Source: an uncultured Clostridia bacterium
GTDB taxonomy: Bacteria; Bacillota; Clostridia; Christensenellales; Borkfalkiaceae
NCBI GenBank assembly: GCA_947624445.1
Contig: CANQKF010000016.1
Span: 1 to 36,415 of the forward strand
Length of the DNA stretch: 36,415 bases
Reading direction: 5' to 3'
Below the pieces are notes generated by a model that was not told where the DNA came from, did not search any database, and saw nothing but the letters and a program-made list of their open reading frames with translations. Position numbers and translations under genes: made by a program. Position 1 is the stretch's first letter. Each line of letters begins with the position of its first letter. Shown one piece after another: positions 30,285 through 36,415 of the stretch.

Positions 30285-30313
30285 ATTCTATCATATCGCC
30301 CACGGAAAAGCAA
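30285..30313 (-). promoter_or_regulatory. Promoter of the six-gene membrane operon
   Basis: On the minus strand, TTGCTT (plus 30308-30313) and TAGAAT (plus 30285-30290) are 17 bp apart. The message would start near 30278, about 40 bases before gene 1. No further promoter was seen within the operon, whose genes are 1-4 bases apart or overlap. Confidence 0.65.
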
Positions 30314-30508
30314 TCGATTTCATCTTCCATTTTCCCCCAAATTCGTCAAAATTCGCCGATTTTTCGGCCATTTCACCCCATTTTTGCACAATTTCGCGCA
30401 GTGTTTACTTTTCCATAAAGGCCCCGATCTTCCTGCGCGGCCTTAAAAGCGCAGCGCAGCGAATTGCAAACCCGCGTTGCGGCAGATAAATTTTTTAAGG
30501 ATGGGCAG

Positions 30509-30526
30509 AAAACCCCGATGGCGGGG
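30509..30526 (-). terminator. Intrinsic terminator of the DUF2971 gene
   Basis: On the minus strand CCCCG-CCAT-CGGGG is followed by TTTTCTG, 14 bases after the stop codon. The stem is short, so moderate strength is expected. The rest of the 301-base gap 30239-30539 is AT-rich and shows only the operon promoter. Confidence 0.6.
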
Positions 30527-30539
30527 AGCGAAGATCCGA

Positions 30540-31862
30540 TCAACACAATTTTAACTTGAACCGGTCATCATCAATGCGAAACTGTGCGGATCCGATACCT
30601 TTGCGCCGCACAATTTCATCAAGCCGTTGTTTATTTTCCGTGCTGATATTTGCGCCGTAATAAACTTTTACAGCGATGTCCTCATAATATTTTTGTTCCC
30701 GTAGCATAGATCGATATCCAATCATGCGCCATTCGTTTTCATAGCTCCAAATATTACTTTTTGTAAGCAACGATACGATCAGATCGGGAATCCCGCCACT
30801 ACCGTTGGAAAGCCGAATATTGCCCAGATCATTGAAATCAAACATGGAGAGCGGGACAGTCGGTTTTTCGGTGGAATAAATCGCCGGAAATAGCATCAAA
30901 AGCAGGTTTTGCGACGTCATTTTTGTGAAATCATATTCAACGCAAAACCCGGAATGTTTCCCTGCGTAATGCGACCACATCAAAATGTTATCGGGGGTCT
31001 CCGAAAAACAGGTGATCGCAAAGTGTTCGTTGATCGTTTCTTTGATGCGCGGCAAGATGGGCTCCAATGTTTTTCTGGCGTTTGCAACCTCTGTTTTGAT
31101 GTCTATGCCGTGGAGGTTCGATGCCTCGGCGATCCTTTCGATCCTGTCAACGATCGACTCCTCCGCGGAAATGGATCGAATCACGGAAATGATATTCCTC
31201 GATGTATCATCAAGTTGAATTCCGCTCGATGCCAAAATTCCGGGATCATGTTGTATCAGCGAGAGAACCGCTTTCATGATATCACGCTCCGTGATGGATG
31301 CGGTATCTATTTTGGAAGGATCGGTGATGAGGGAAAAGAATCGGCTTGCAAAATCTTTATCGGCGAGCGCTTCAAGGAAACTTGCCTGCAATTCATCCTC
31401 TTGAATCGATTCGCCGCGGGACATCCTTTGGATCATATCGTTTGTTTTCGGATGCGAATATAATAAACCGATCAGTTTGATCGTAGGATCATCATACTCC
31501 GTTTCCGGGGCGTTGCCGCACAATAATTTTTCAACAAAATCTTTTATGACCGCGTTTTCCCCTTTGATGTTTATCTTATCATTGAGCAATTGCGGCAGCA
31601 TTTCTTTGAGTGCTTTCTCGATCGAAAAACCCAATGCGCAATCAAACGGATCGTTAAAATGCTCCGGCTTGGAAAAATATAGAATGCCGTTTTCCAGATT
31701 GTCCAAAGCGTGATTTGCATCGTTTTCACTGAACGAGAAATATTTATAGAGTTTCCCGTTGAAACGGCGTATTTTTTCTCGGATGAAGTCCTCGATGCTT
31801 TGATTCGTCGGATTTATGCCGAACATTTGCATCAGTTGCGGTTTTACCCATGAAACATCCAT
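30540..31862 (-). CDS. DUF2971 domain protein
   Basis: The 440-residue protein carries DUF2971 features at both ends: LYKYFSFSENDANHALDNLENG then YFSKPEHFNDPFDC (about residues 37-76), and ITCFSETPDNILMWSHYAGKHSGFCVEYD (about 285-313) with NIWSYENEWRMIGYR near residue 375. Between them is a longer helical insert than usual. DUF2971 proteins are cytoplasmic, of unknown function, and often occur among defence and toxin genes. The DNA is visibly AT-richer than the housekeeping part, which suggests transfer. It lies 27 bases after the histidine kinase, with AGAGGT as ribosome binding site, so it may be co-transcribed with the two-component genes. Confidence 0.85.
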   Translation of the reverse strand: MDVSWVKPQLMQMFGINPTNQSIEDFIREKIRRFNGKLYKYFSFSENDANHALDNLENGILYFSKPEHFNDPFDCALGFSIEKALKEMLPQLLNDKINIKGENAVIKDFVEKLLCGNAPETEYDDPTIKLIGLLYSHPKTNDMIQRMSRGESIQEDELQASFLEALADKDFASRFFSLITDPSKIDTASITERDIMKAVLSLIQHDPGILASSGIQLDDTSRNIISVIRSISAEESIVDRIERIAEASNLHGIDIKTEVANARKTLEPILPRIKETINEHFAITCFSETPDNILMWSHYAGKHSGFCVEYDFTKMTSQNLLLMLFPAIYSTEKPTVPLSMFDFNDLGNIRLSNGSGGIPDLIVSLLTKSNIWSYENEWRMIGYRSMLREQKYYEDIAVKVYYGANISTENKQRLDEIVRRKGIGSAQFRIDDDRFKLKLC

Positions 31863-31889
31863 ATTGACCTCTGTATCTTATCTGAACTA

Positions 31890-33902
31890 TTATGCGAGCG
31901 GGAGGGTGGCGGAAAAGACCGTATGATCCTCCTTGCGTTCATAGGTCAATTCGCCGTGCATCGCTTCGATCGCGTTCTTGGCGAGGAACAGGCCGAGGCC
32001 CGAATTATTTTCGGAGGGGCTGCCCGAAACGAAGGGCGCAAAGATGTTTTGCCCGGTCGCAATGCCCCGCCCGTCGTCGATGACGTCGAGGCGGCAGAAC
32101 CCCTTGCGCTTGGCGGCGGTCACGTTCAGATGGGAACAAGACGAGTGCTCGATCGCATTCAAAATCAAATTGAGGATCACGCTCTCAAGCGCCGCTCGTT
32201 TGGCGTACACATTCAGGATCTCGGGGACCGAAACCGTAAGAACGATCCCGTTTGCCTCGCAGTCGGGGCGCAATTCGTCGGCGACGCGTTTCACGATCTC
32301 GCTCAAATTCACCGCTTCGGACTGCTCTGCGACATAGTTTTGCCTGCCGTACGTTCCGATCTCGGCGAAGTCATTTTTCAGCTCCGAATTTTTCCGCAGC
32401 AGAAAATCCACTTTTGCAACCAGCTCGGGCGCCGTCAGCTTTTGGCGCAGGTCGGTCAGGGAATCGTTCATGCCGACGACGGTCCGCTTCATATCGTGGC
32501 CGACGTAGAGCAAAATTTTGTCCCGTTCGGCGAGGACGTTCTGCAAGCTCTGCGTCTGCTTCTTTACTTCCAGCTCCAGATTGGTGGTGAGATAGCGGTT
32601 GTGGATCTCCGTGGAGACAAATTCGCGAAGGCCGAGCACATGCGTGACGCCCAGCGCCCCGAGGCACAGCCAAAACGCGGGGGAGAACATGATGAAGGGG
32701 ATGGGCTGCGTCGCAAACAGGGCCATGACGGTCAAAACGCCCGCGATCATGGAATTGAGGCGCAGCCCCAGGGGCTTATTCCTGTAGACGTCGCGGACGG
32801 TGGCGCCGTAGATGACAAGGATGCAGGCAAACACCAGTACGATATAGGTGAGACAGACCGCCCGATAGGCGGCCGCGCCCGTGAAGAAGGGGGAGAGAAA
32901 CGCGAGCGCCGTTGCGATCGACGTGGCGGCGCCGATCGGATATAAAACGGGGACCTGTCCTATTTTTTTGGGGAGATAGAGCGCAGCGGCGAAGAGAATC
33001 AACCCGACCGAAAAGCGTCGGACCCCGAGCAGAAAATAGGGGACGGTCGTATACCCGAAGAGCGCGTAGGTGGGAAAAAGCACCGAGAAGATCCCGACGG
33101 CAAACAGGAGCTGCGGGATGAAGGAAAAGGACCGCTTCAGAATGCAGATCAGGAGGAAAAAGAGGAGGGTCGCCGCCCCGAGGATCGCGCCGATGAGAAG
33201 AATTGCGCGGTTCCCGTTGACGGCGCGATAGACCGCCGCCTCCTCGCCGATGAGGACGGGGCCCATGAATCCCACGAAGTTGTCGCTGTCCGCCTCGTAG
33301 TGGATGGTCACGGCGCACTCCCGCGAATATTTCCCGTCCGAAGAGATGGGGATATCGAGGAACATCGGCCGCGTTGCCGTTTGATGAAGGGCGGTTTCGT
33401 CGAATTCGGAGGGCGAAGAGTAATTGATGTAGTAGCCGATGTTGTATCTGTCGATCGTGCCGACGTAATCTTTGTTTTCGTACTGCACAAACACGCTGCA
33501 TGCGGCAAAGACGGGGGGAAGATACATCGTCAGATGCCAGTTCCCGTCGGGCTTTAAAAGGCCGCGCAAATTGCCGCTCGCCGCCCACTCTTCTTGGGTC
33601 AGCGTATCGATATAAAATCGGTACGTCCCCCGCCTTACGGGAGTTTCTCCCGCATTTTCGCAAGAGACGGCTTCGTTGAGTTCCGCAAATTCATTGGGGA
33701 GATAGTTGAAAGCCGTCATCTCCATCACGCCCTTCACGTCCGCAATGGAGACGGTGTTGACGGTGACGCCCGAGAGTTCTTTTTGGCGCACGGGCGCCCC
33801 GTCGACGGCGCCCCGCGCCGAGAGCAATAAGATCAGAGAAAACGTCATGCAGAGCAGGAACACGCCCGAAAGAACGAGCACGTTCCGCAGGTTCTTTCTC
33901 AT
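31890..33902 (-). CDS. Sensor histidine kinase with extracellular and seven-helix sensor region
   Basis: The 670-residue protein has a first helix or signal anchor (about 8-28), an outer domain (about 30-225), about seven membrane helices (232-425) in a 7TMR-DISM-like layout, a coiled region (430-460), a phospho-acceptor motif YVGHDMKRTVVG with His469, and a HATPase_c domain: N-box LNLILNAIEH (Asn582), G1 DDGRGI (609-614) and G2 GLGLF (635-639). The outer domain resembles DISM carbohydrate- or ligand-sensing folds; the ligand is unknown. The ATG overlaps the TGA of the response regulator when that gene's reading frame is restored, so the pair would be coupled. All catalytic motifs are intact. 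Confidence 0.9.
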   Translation of the reverse strand: MRKNLRNVLVLSGVFLLCMTFSLILLLSARGAVDGAPVRQKELSGVTVNTVSIADVKGVMEMTAFNYLPNEFAELNEAVSCENAGETPVRRGTYRFYIDTLTQEEWAASGNLRGLLKPDGNWHLTMYLPPVFAACSVFVQYENKDYVGTIDRYNIGYYINYSSPSEFDETALHQTATRPMFLDIPISSDGKYSRECAVTIHYEADSDNFVGFMGPVLIGEEAAVYRAVNGNRAILLIGAILGAATLLFFLLICILKRSFSFIPQLLFAVGIFSVLFPTYALFGYTTVPYFLLGVRRFSVGLILFAAALYLPKKIGQVPVLYPIGAATSIATALAFLSPFFTGAAAYRAVCLTYIVLVFACILVIYGATVRDVYRNKPLGLRLNSMIAGVLTVMALFATQPIPFIMFSPAFWLCLGALGVTHVLGLREFVSTEIHNRYLTTNLELEVKKQTQSLQNVLAERDKILLYVGHDMKRTVVGMNDSLTDLRQKLTAPELVAKVDFLLRKNSELKNDFAEIGTYGRQNYVAEQSEAVNLSEIVKRVADELRPDCEANGIVLTVSVPEILNVYAKRAALESVILNLILNAIEHSSCSHLNVTAAKRKGFCRLDVIDDGRGIATGQNIFAPFVSGSPSENNSGLGLFLAKNAIEAMHGELTYERKEDHTVFSATLPLA

Positions 33903-34578
33903 AAGGCCTCCCCCGTAAAACAGTATCCCTTGTTGAACTCGGTGCGGATGATACGTCCGCGGTGGCCTCCTTCAGCTTTCTGCGCAGGGAGGAAAGATGC
34001 GTGCGGATCGTCGTCGTGCCCAAACTCGGCGCGCACCAGATCTTCTCGTAGATCTCATCCGCGGTGAAATACGCGCCGCGGTGTTTGATCAGGAAGAACA
34101 GAATATTGAATTCGGAAGGCGTGAGGGGGATGGGCGTTCCCTTATATTTCACGGTGCGCTTGTTGGCGTCCACGGAAAAGGCCCCGAAGGTCTCCACCGC
34201 GTCCGCTTTGGGCAGGAGGCGTATGGCGATGTGCGTCTCCAGGAGGCGCATGGAACAGGGCTTCACCACATAATCCGCCGCGCCCGAGGTGAGCCCCGAG
34301 AGAATGGTGTCCTCGCCGTCGAGCGTGGAGAGAATAATGACGGGAGGGGATACCTCGGGGAGCCGTTGGAAGAGCTCCAGCCCCATGCTGTTTTTGAGGA
34401 TGAGATCCAAAACGATCGCGTCGAATCCGCCCTTTTCCGCCAAAATCTCGGCGGCTTCATCCACGTCCGACGCCGTAAAAACAGTGTTTTCCCGGGAGAA
34501 ATAGGCGACCATCTCCCGCTTGAATCCCTCGTCGTCCTCAACGAACAGCAGATTTCTTGCGCTAACCGTGTAATTCAT
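33899..34578 (-). pseudogene. OmpR-family response regulator, apparently frameshifted near its 3' end
   Basis: The receiver domain is intact: acidic pocket Asp15/Asp16, phospho-acceptor Asp58 in AIVLDLILKNSMG, and Lys106 in YVVKPC. A winged-helix domain starts near residue 130 (LTPSEFNILFFLIKHRGAYF, then TTTIRTHLSSLRRKLKEAT). After about residue 207 the frame is lost. In the neighbouring frame the expected ending (GRIIRTEFNKGYCF, TGEAL) runs to a TGA at 33899-33901 that overlaps the kinase ATG. As it stands, the open frame continues as unrelated sequence to 33691, deep inside the kinase gene. One missing base near 33957-33963 explains this; it may be a true mutation or an assembly error. Confidence 0.85.
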
Positions 34579-34959
34579 ATCGTTCTTCCGTTTTTCCCGC
34601 GGCTTTTTGTGATTTCCGCGGGACCCTATGTGATTTTATTATAGCAAAGAAAGGCATTTCATGCAAGCGGGGGAGGATTTTTTGCCCAAAGAATCGTGTG
34701 AAGAATTGTTAAAGATTGGTTTTGGGGCGGATGTTGCTTTTCGAACAAAATGAAAATATCATACCACCGCCGCGCCCGCATGGGGCGTCCCCGAAAGTTC
34801 CTCGGAGGGGAAACGTCCGCAGAAGATAGCGAATGCCGCGAAGCATCTCCCTGAAGTGCAGGAGCGGCAAAGCGCAGACAAGCGCTTCCACGCCCAAATG
34901 AAAAAAACCAAGCCGCCACTTTGCGTTCAGGTTGAGAGTGGCGAGCTGTCATCGGTGTT
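34579..34959. other. Intergenic region without a supported gene
   Basis: The first part holds the response regulator promoter. Beyond it I see no gene: an open minus-strand frame across 34659-34988 lacks a ribosome binding site and any recognisable protein features. No repeat or RNA element was recognised. Confidence 0.4.
34638..34666 (-). promoter_or_regulatory. Sigma-A promoter of the two-component genes
   Basis: On the minus strand, TTGCAT (plus 34661-34666) and TATAAT (plus 34638-34643) are 17 bp apart, giving a leader of about 50 bases before the response regulator. Confidence 0.75.
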
Positions 34960-35334
34960 TCAATGGAAAAATTCAAGCCGACCTTCATTATCCACGAAAA
35001 TCATTTGAATTTTTGTGCGATTTTTTGCGAGCTCGGGCAAACGATTCCAAAGATTTAGATATTGTTTCATATACGGCAGTGCAATATAATATGAACAATC
35101 GGAATCGTCCATCCGTTGCAAAATCTCGCCCAAAATAGCGAGAAAATAATTTACGCGCATCGGCTGTCGAGACCCGCATCCCTTAACTTCGATAATAGCG
35201 CGCTCATCACCTTTTTGAGCAACGATGTCTGCTCCACGCGAATGTCGCCACGCAACAGTCGTGTGAAATCCACGTTCTGAAAGGTAATCGTTTATAAACT
35301 TCTTGACTTCCTCTTCTGACAAAAGTGCATCCAT
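34960..35334 (-). CDS. Small PD-(D/E)XK nuclease-like protein
   Basis: The 124-residue protein shows the core of a restriction-endonuclease-like fold: an N-terminal helix (EEEVKKFINDYLSERGF), then RGADIVAQKGDERAIIEVKG, where the Asp and the ExK motif match catalytic D-(D/E)xK positions, followed by FLAILGEILQRM and a final AKNRTKIQMIFVDNEG. Similar small proteins occur singly in Clostridia. It could cut DNA or act as an inactive binding module. GAGGGAG serves as ribosome binding site. The DNA is AT-richer than the core genes, and the neighbours suggest an accessory or defence setting. Confidence 0.75.
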   Translation of the reverse strand: MDALLSEEEVKKFINDYLSERGFHTTVAWRHSRGADIVAQKGDERAIIEVKGCGSRQPMRVNYFLAILGEILQRMDDSDCSYYIALPYMKQYLNLWNRLPELAKNRTKIQMIFVDNEGRLEFFH

Positions 35335-35374
35335 ATTTTCTTACTCCCTCTTTTGCATCTATATGTAATAAAAT

Positions 35375-35409
35375 AGTCTAATCCGAATGTGAAATATTCG
35401 GATTAGACT
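35375..35409. repeat. Perfect 14-bp inverted repeat
   Basis: AGTCTAATCCGAAT (35375-35388) and its exact complement (35396-35409) flank a 7-base loop. No T run follows on either strand, so it is unlikely to be a simple terminator. It sits 40 bases upstream of the nuclease-like gene. The rest of 35335-35701 is AT-rich with no other gene. Confidence 0.7.
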
Positions 35410-35625
35410 GACTATGGTGAGGTGGACGTTAATTATCCGAACACCGTTTTTCCCGTAAAAGACGGCTTCGGCTTCGTGATTCGGCTTAAAAACCTATAAA
35501 AACGACTGATTTTCCGCAAGAAGTGAGAAAAATATCCTCGGGAGTCACTTCATTTCTCGCGGATTTCATCATGAAAATATCAAAAAATGGGCTTGAAATC
35601 AGCCCTGTCTCATAAAATTTTTTGT

Positions 35626-35663
35626 TTTTGCCCACGATGTCATAGTTTTGTCCACGATTTTAT
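35626..35663 (+). promoter_or_regulatory. Tandem direct repeats beside the glycohydrolase promoter
   Basis: TTTTGCCCACGATGTCAT (35626-35643) and TTTTGTCCACGATTTTAT (35646-35663) match at most positions with a 20-bp offset, about two helix turns, directly before the -10 element. This placement suits a dimeric regulator. Confidence 0.5.
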
Positions 35664-35671
35664 GTTATAAT
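35663..35671 (+). promoter_or_regulatory. Extended -10 promoter of the glycohydrolase gene
   Basis: TGTTATAAT is a TGn-TATAAT extended -10. No good -35 lies 17 bp upstream, which fits activator dependence. Confidence 0.55.
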
Positions 35672-35701
35672 AGAAGAAAAGGGATTTTTAGGAGCGCAGT
35701 G

Positions 35702-36397
35702 ATGAAGCAAGAGCAATTTTTCGAGAAAGTCAAAGCAATTATTTTCGGGCACGCTGTGGGAGATGCGGTCGGCGGCCCCGTGCAGTTTGAGGAACGGGAA
35801 GTGCGCGACAGATTTCCCGTCACCGATATGATGCCCTTCGGCAATCCGCGTTTTCCAAAAGGCGCATGGTCGGACGACACAAGCATGTCGCTCTGCGCAA
35901 TGGACGCGCTCACAAAACACGAGCTTGATTTCAGAGAGGTCATGGAAAATTTCAAAAAATGGCTCTTTGAAAACGAATTTACGCCGACGGGCGTAACATT
36001 CGATGTCGGCAGAACCTGCTTCCGATCGGTCGAAGAATTCTCCCGTAAAGCGATGACTGCGGAGGGGCACGGACGTTGCGGCGAACATGAAAACGGAAAC
36101 GGGTCTCTAATGCGCATTTATCCGTTCTCCCTCTATCTCTATTGTTCCGATTTCCCGTTGGATGGAAAGATTGCCTATATCCACCGCGCTTCCGCGCTCA
36201 CCCACGCCCACCCGAGAAGCTGTATCGGCTGCGGGATCTATTCTTTCATCTTATGGGAACTTCTCAAAAACCCCACCAAGCAAGGGATAAAAGATGGTTT
36301 GAAGAACGCGAGGATATATTATCAAGGGGAGCCCGAATTAGACGCTGTATTTCGTTCTCTTTGGAAAATTGATTTTTCCGCACCTGAGATACAATGA
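35702..36397 (+). CDS. ADP-ribosylglycohydrolase family protein, apparently truncated
   Basis: The 231-residue protein starts at ATG 35702, 7 bases after AGGAG. It shows the family's first half and middle: AIIFGHAVGDAVGGPVQFEE, the metal-binding KGAWSDDTSMSLC, GHGRCGEHENGNGSLMRIYP and ASALTHAHPRSCIGCGIYSF. DraG-type enzymes remove ADP-ribose from proteins or nucleic acids and need a second metal motif (GDDTDT-like) near residue 250-280. That part is missing: the frame ends at TGA 36395-36397, where related proteins continue. The gene may be broken by a nonsense or frameshift mutation; the window ends 18 bases later, so the remainder could not be checked. Confidence 0.8.
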   Translation: MKQEQFFEKVKAIIFGHAVGDAVGGPVQFEEREVRDRFPVTDMMPFGNPRFPKGAWSDDTSMSLCAMDALTKHELDFREVMENFKKWLFENEFTPTGVTFDVGRTCFRSVEEFSRKAMTAEGHGRCGEHENGNGSLMRIYPFSLYLYCSDFPLDGKIAYIHRASALTHAHPRSCIGCGIYSFILWELLKNPTKQGIKDGLKNARIYYQGEPELDAVFRSLWKIDFSAPEIQ

Positions 36398-36415
36398 GGT
36401 GCCATTTTTCCATAT

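Noticed and set aside
33691-33898. The last 69 codons of the open response regulator frame
   Set aside because: They overlap the kinase gene and bear no resemblance to a winged-helix ending; the true ending is found in the neighbouring frame.
34659-34988. A 109-codon minus-strand frame in the gap after the two-component promoter
   Set aside because: No ribosome binding site, no domain, and it overlaps the end of the nuclease-like gene.
1-36415. CRISPR arrays, tRNA genes and insertion sequences
   Set aside because: No regularly spaced repeats with unique spacers, no cloverleaf with a CCA-type end and no transposase was found; the repeats near 4.8-5.2 kb are small palindromic elements.

Overview
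The window looks like a chromosomal segment of a fairly GC-rich member of the Bacillota, class Clostridia, probably an uncultured gut lineage. This is inferred from gene content: strong sigma-A promoters with 17-bp spacers, AGGAGG ribosome binding sites, a YugP-type zinc peptidase, an FMN riboswitch in front of a RibU-type transporter, the Fe-S scaffold plus GGGtGRT pair, and short palindromic intergenic repeats of a kind common in gut Clostridia. No rRNA, tRNA, CRISPR array, transposase or prophage gene was seen.

From 1 to 6.0 kb lie accessory and poorly known genes: a giant prepilin-like protein, an unrecognised protein, a two-repeat Myb-like protein, a small YtxH-like protein, a 0.6-kb block of intergenic repeats, and a divergent XRE repressor/lipoprotein pair that shares two operator-like sites. 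From 6.0 to 21.8 kb lies housekeeping DNA: rpsO-pnp, FMN riboswitch-ribU, mgtE, a tsaE-tsaB-rimI-hydrolase-murF-ddl run (tRNA t6A modification leading into D-Ala-D-Ala peptidoglycan synthesis), a YugP-like peptidase, obg-yhbY, and the Fe-S scaffold/GGGtGRT pair.

From 21.9 to 30.3 kb, on the minus strand, lies the most unusual part: a tight six-gene operon with one recognisable promoter. In transcription order it encodes a seven-helix membrane protein, a membrane-anchored McrB-like AAA+ NTPase, a coiled-coil protein resembling the N-terminal part of McrC/DUF2357 proteins but with no visible nuclease, a second membrane-anchored McrB-like AAA+ NTPase, a surface protein with a long Pro-Trp pentapeptide stalk, and a surface protein made of about eight MBG/YDG-like repeats. 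McrB/McrC-type parts therefore appear to have been moved to the membrane and coupled to extracellular repeat proteins. This is the best candidate for an undescribed system.

From 30.5 to 36.4 kb lie a DUF2971 protein, a histidine kinase with its OmpR-type response regulator (which carries an apparent frameshift), a small PD-(D/E)XK nuclease-like protein, and an ADP-ribosylglycohydrolase that ends before its second metal-binding motif. The DUF2971, nuclease and glycohydrolase genes are visibly AT-richer than the housekeeping core and look like accessory, possibly defence-related, cargo.
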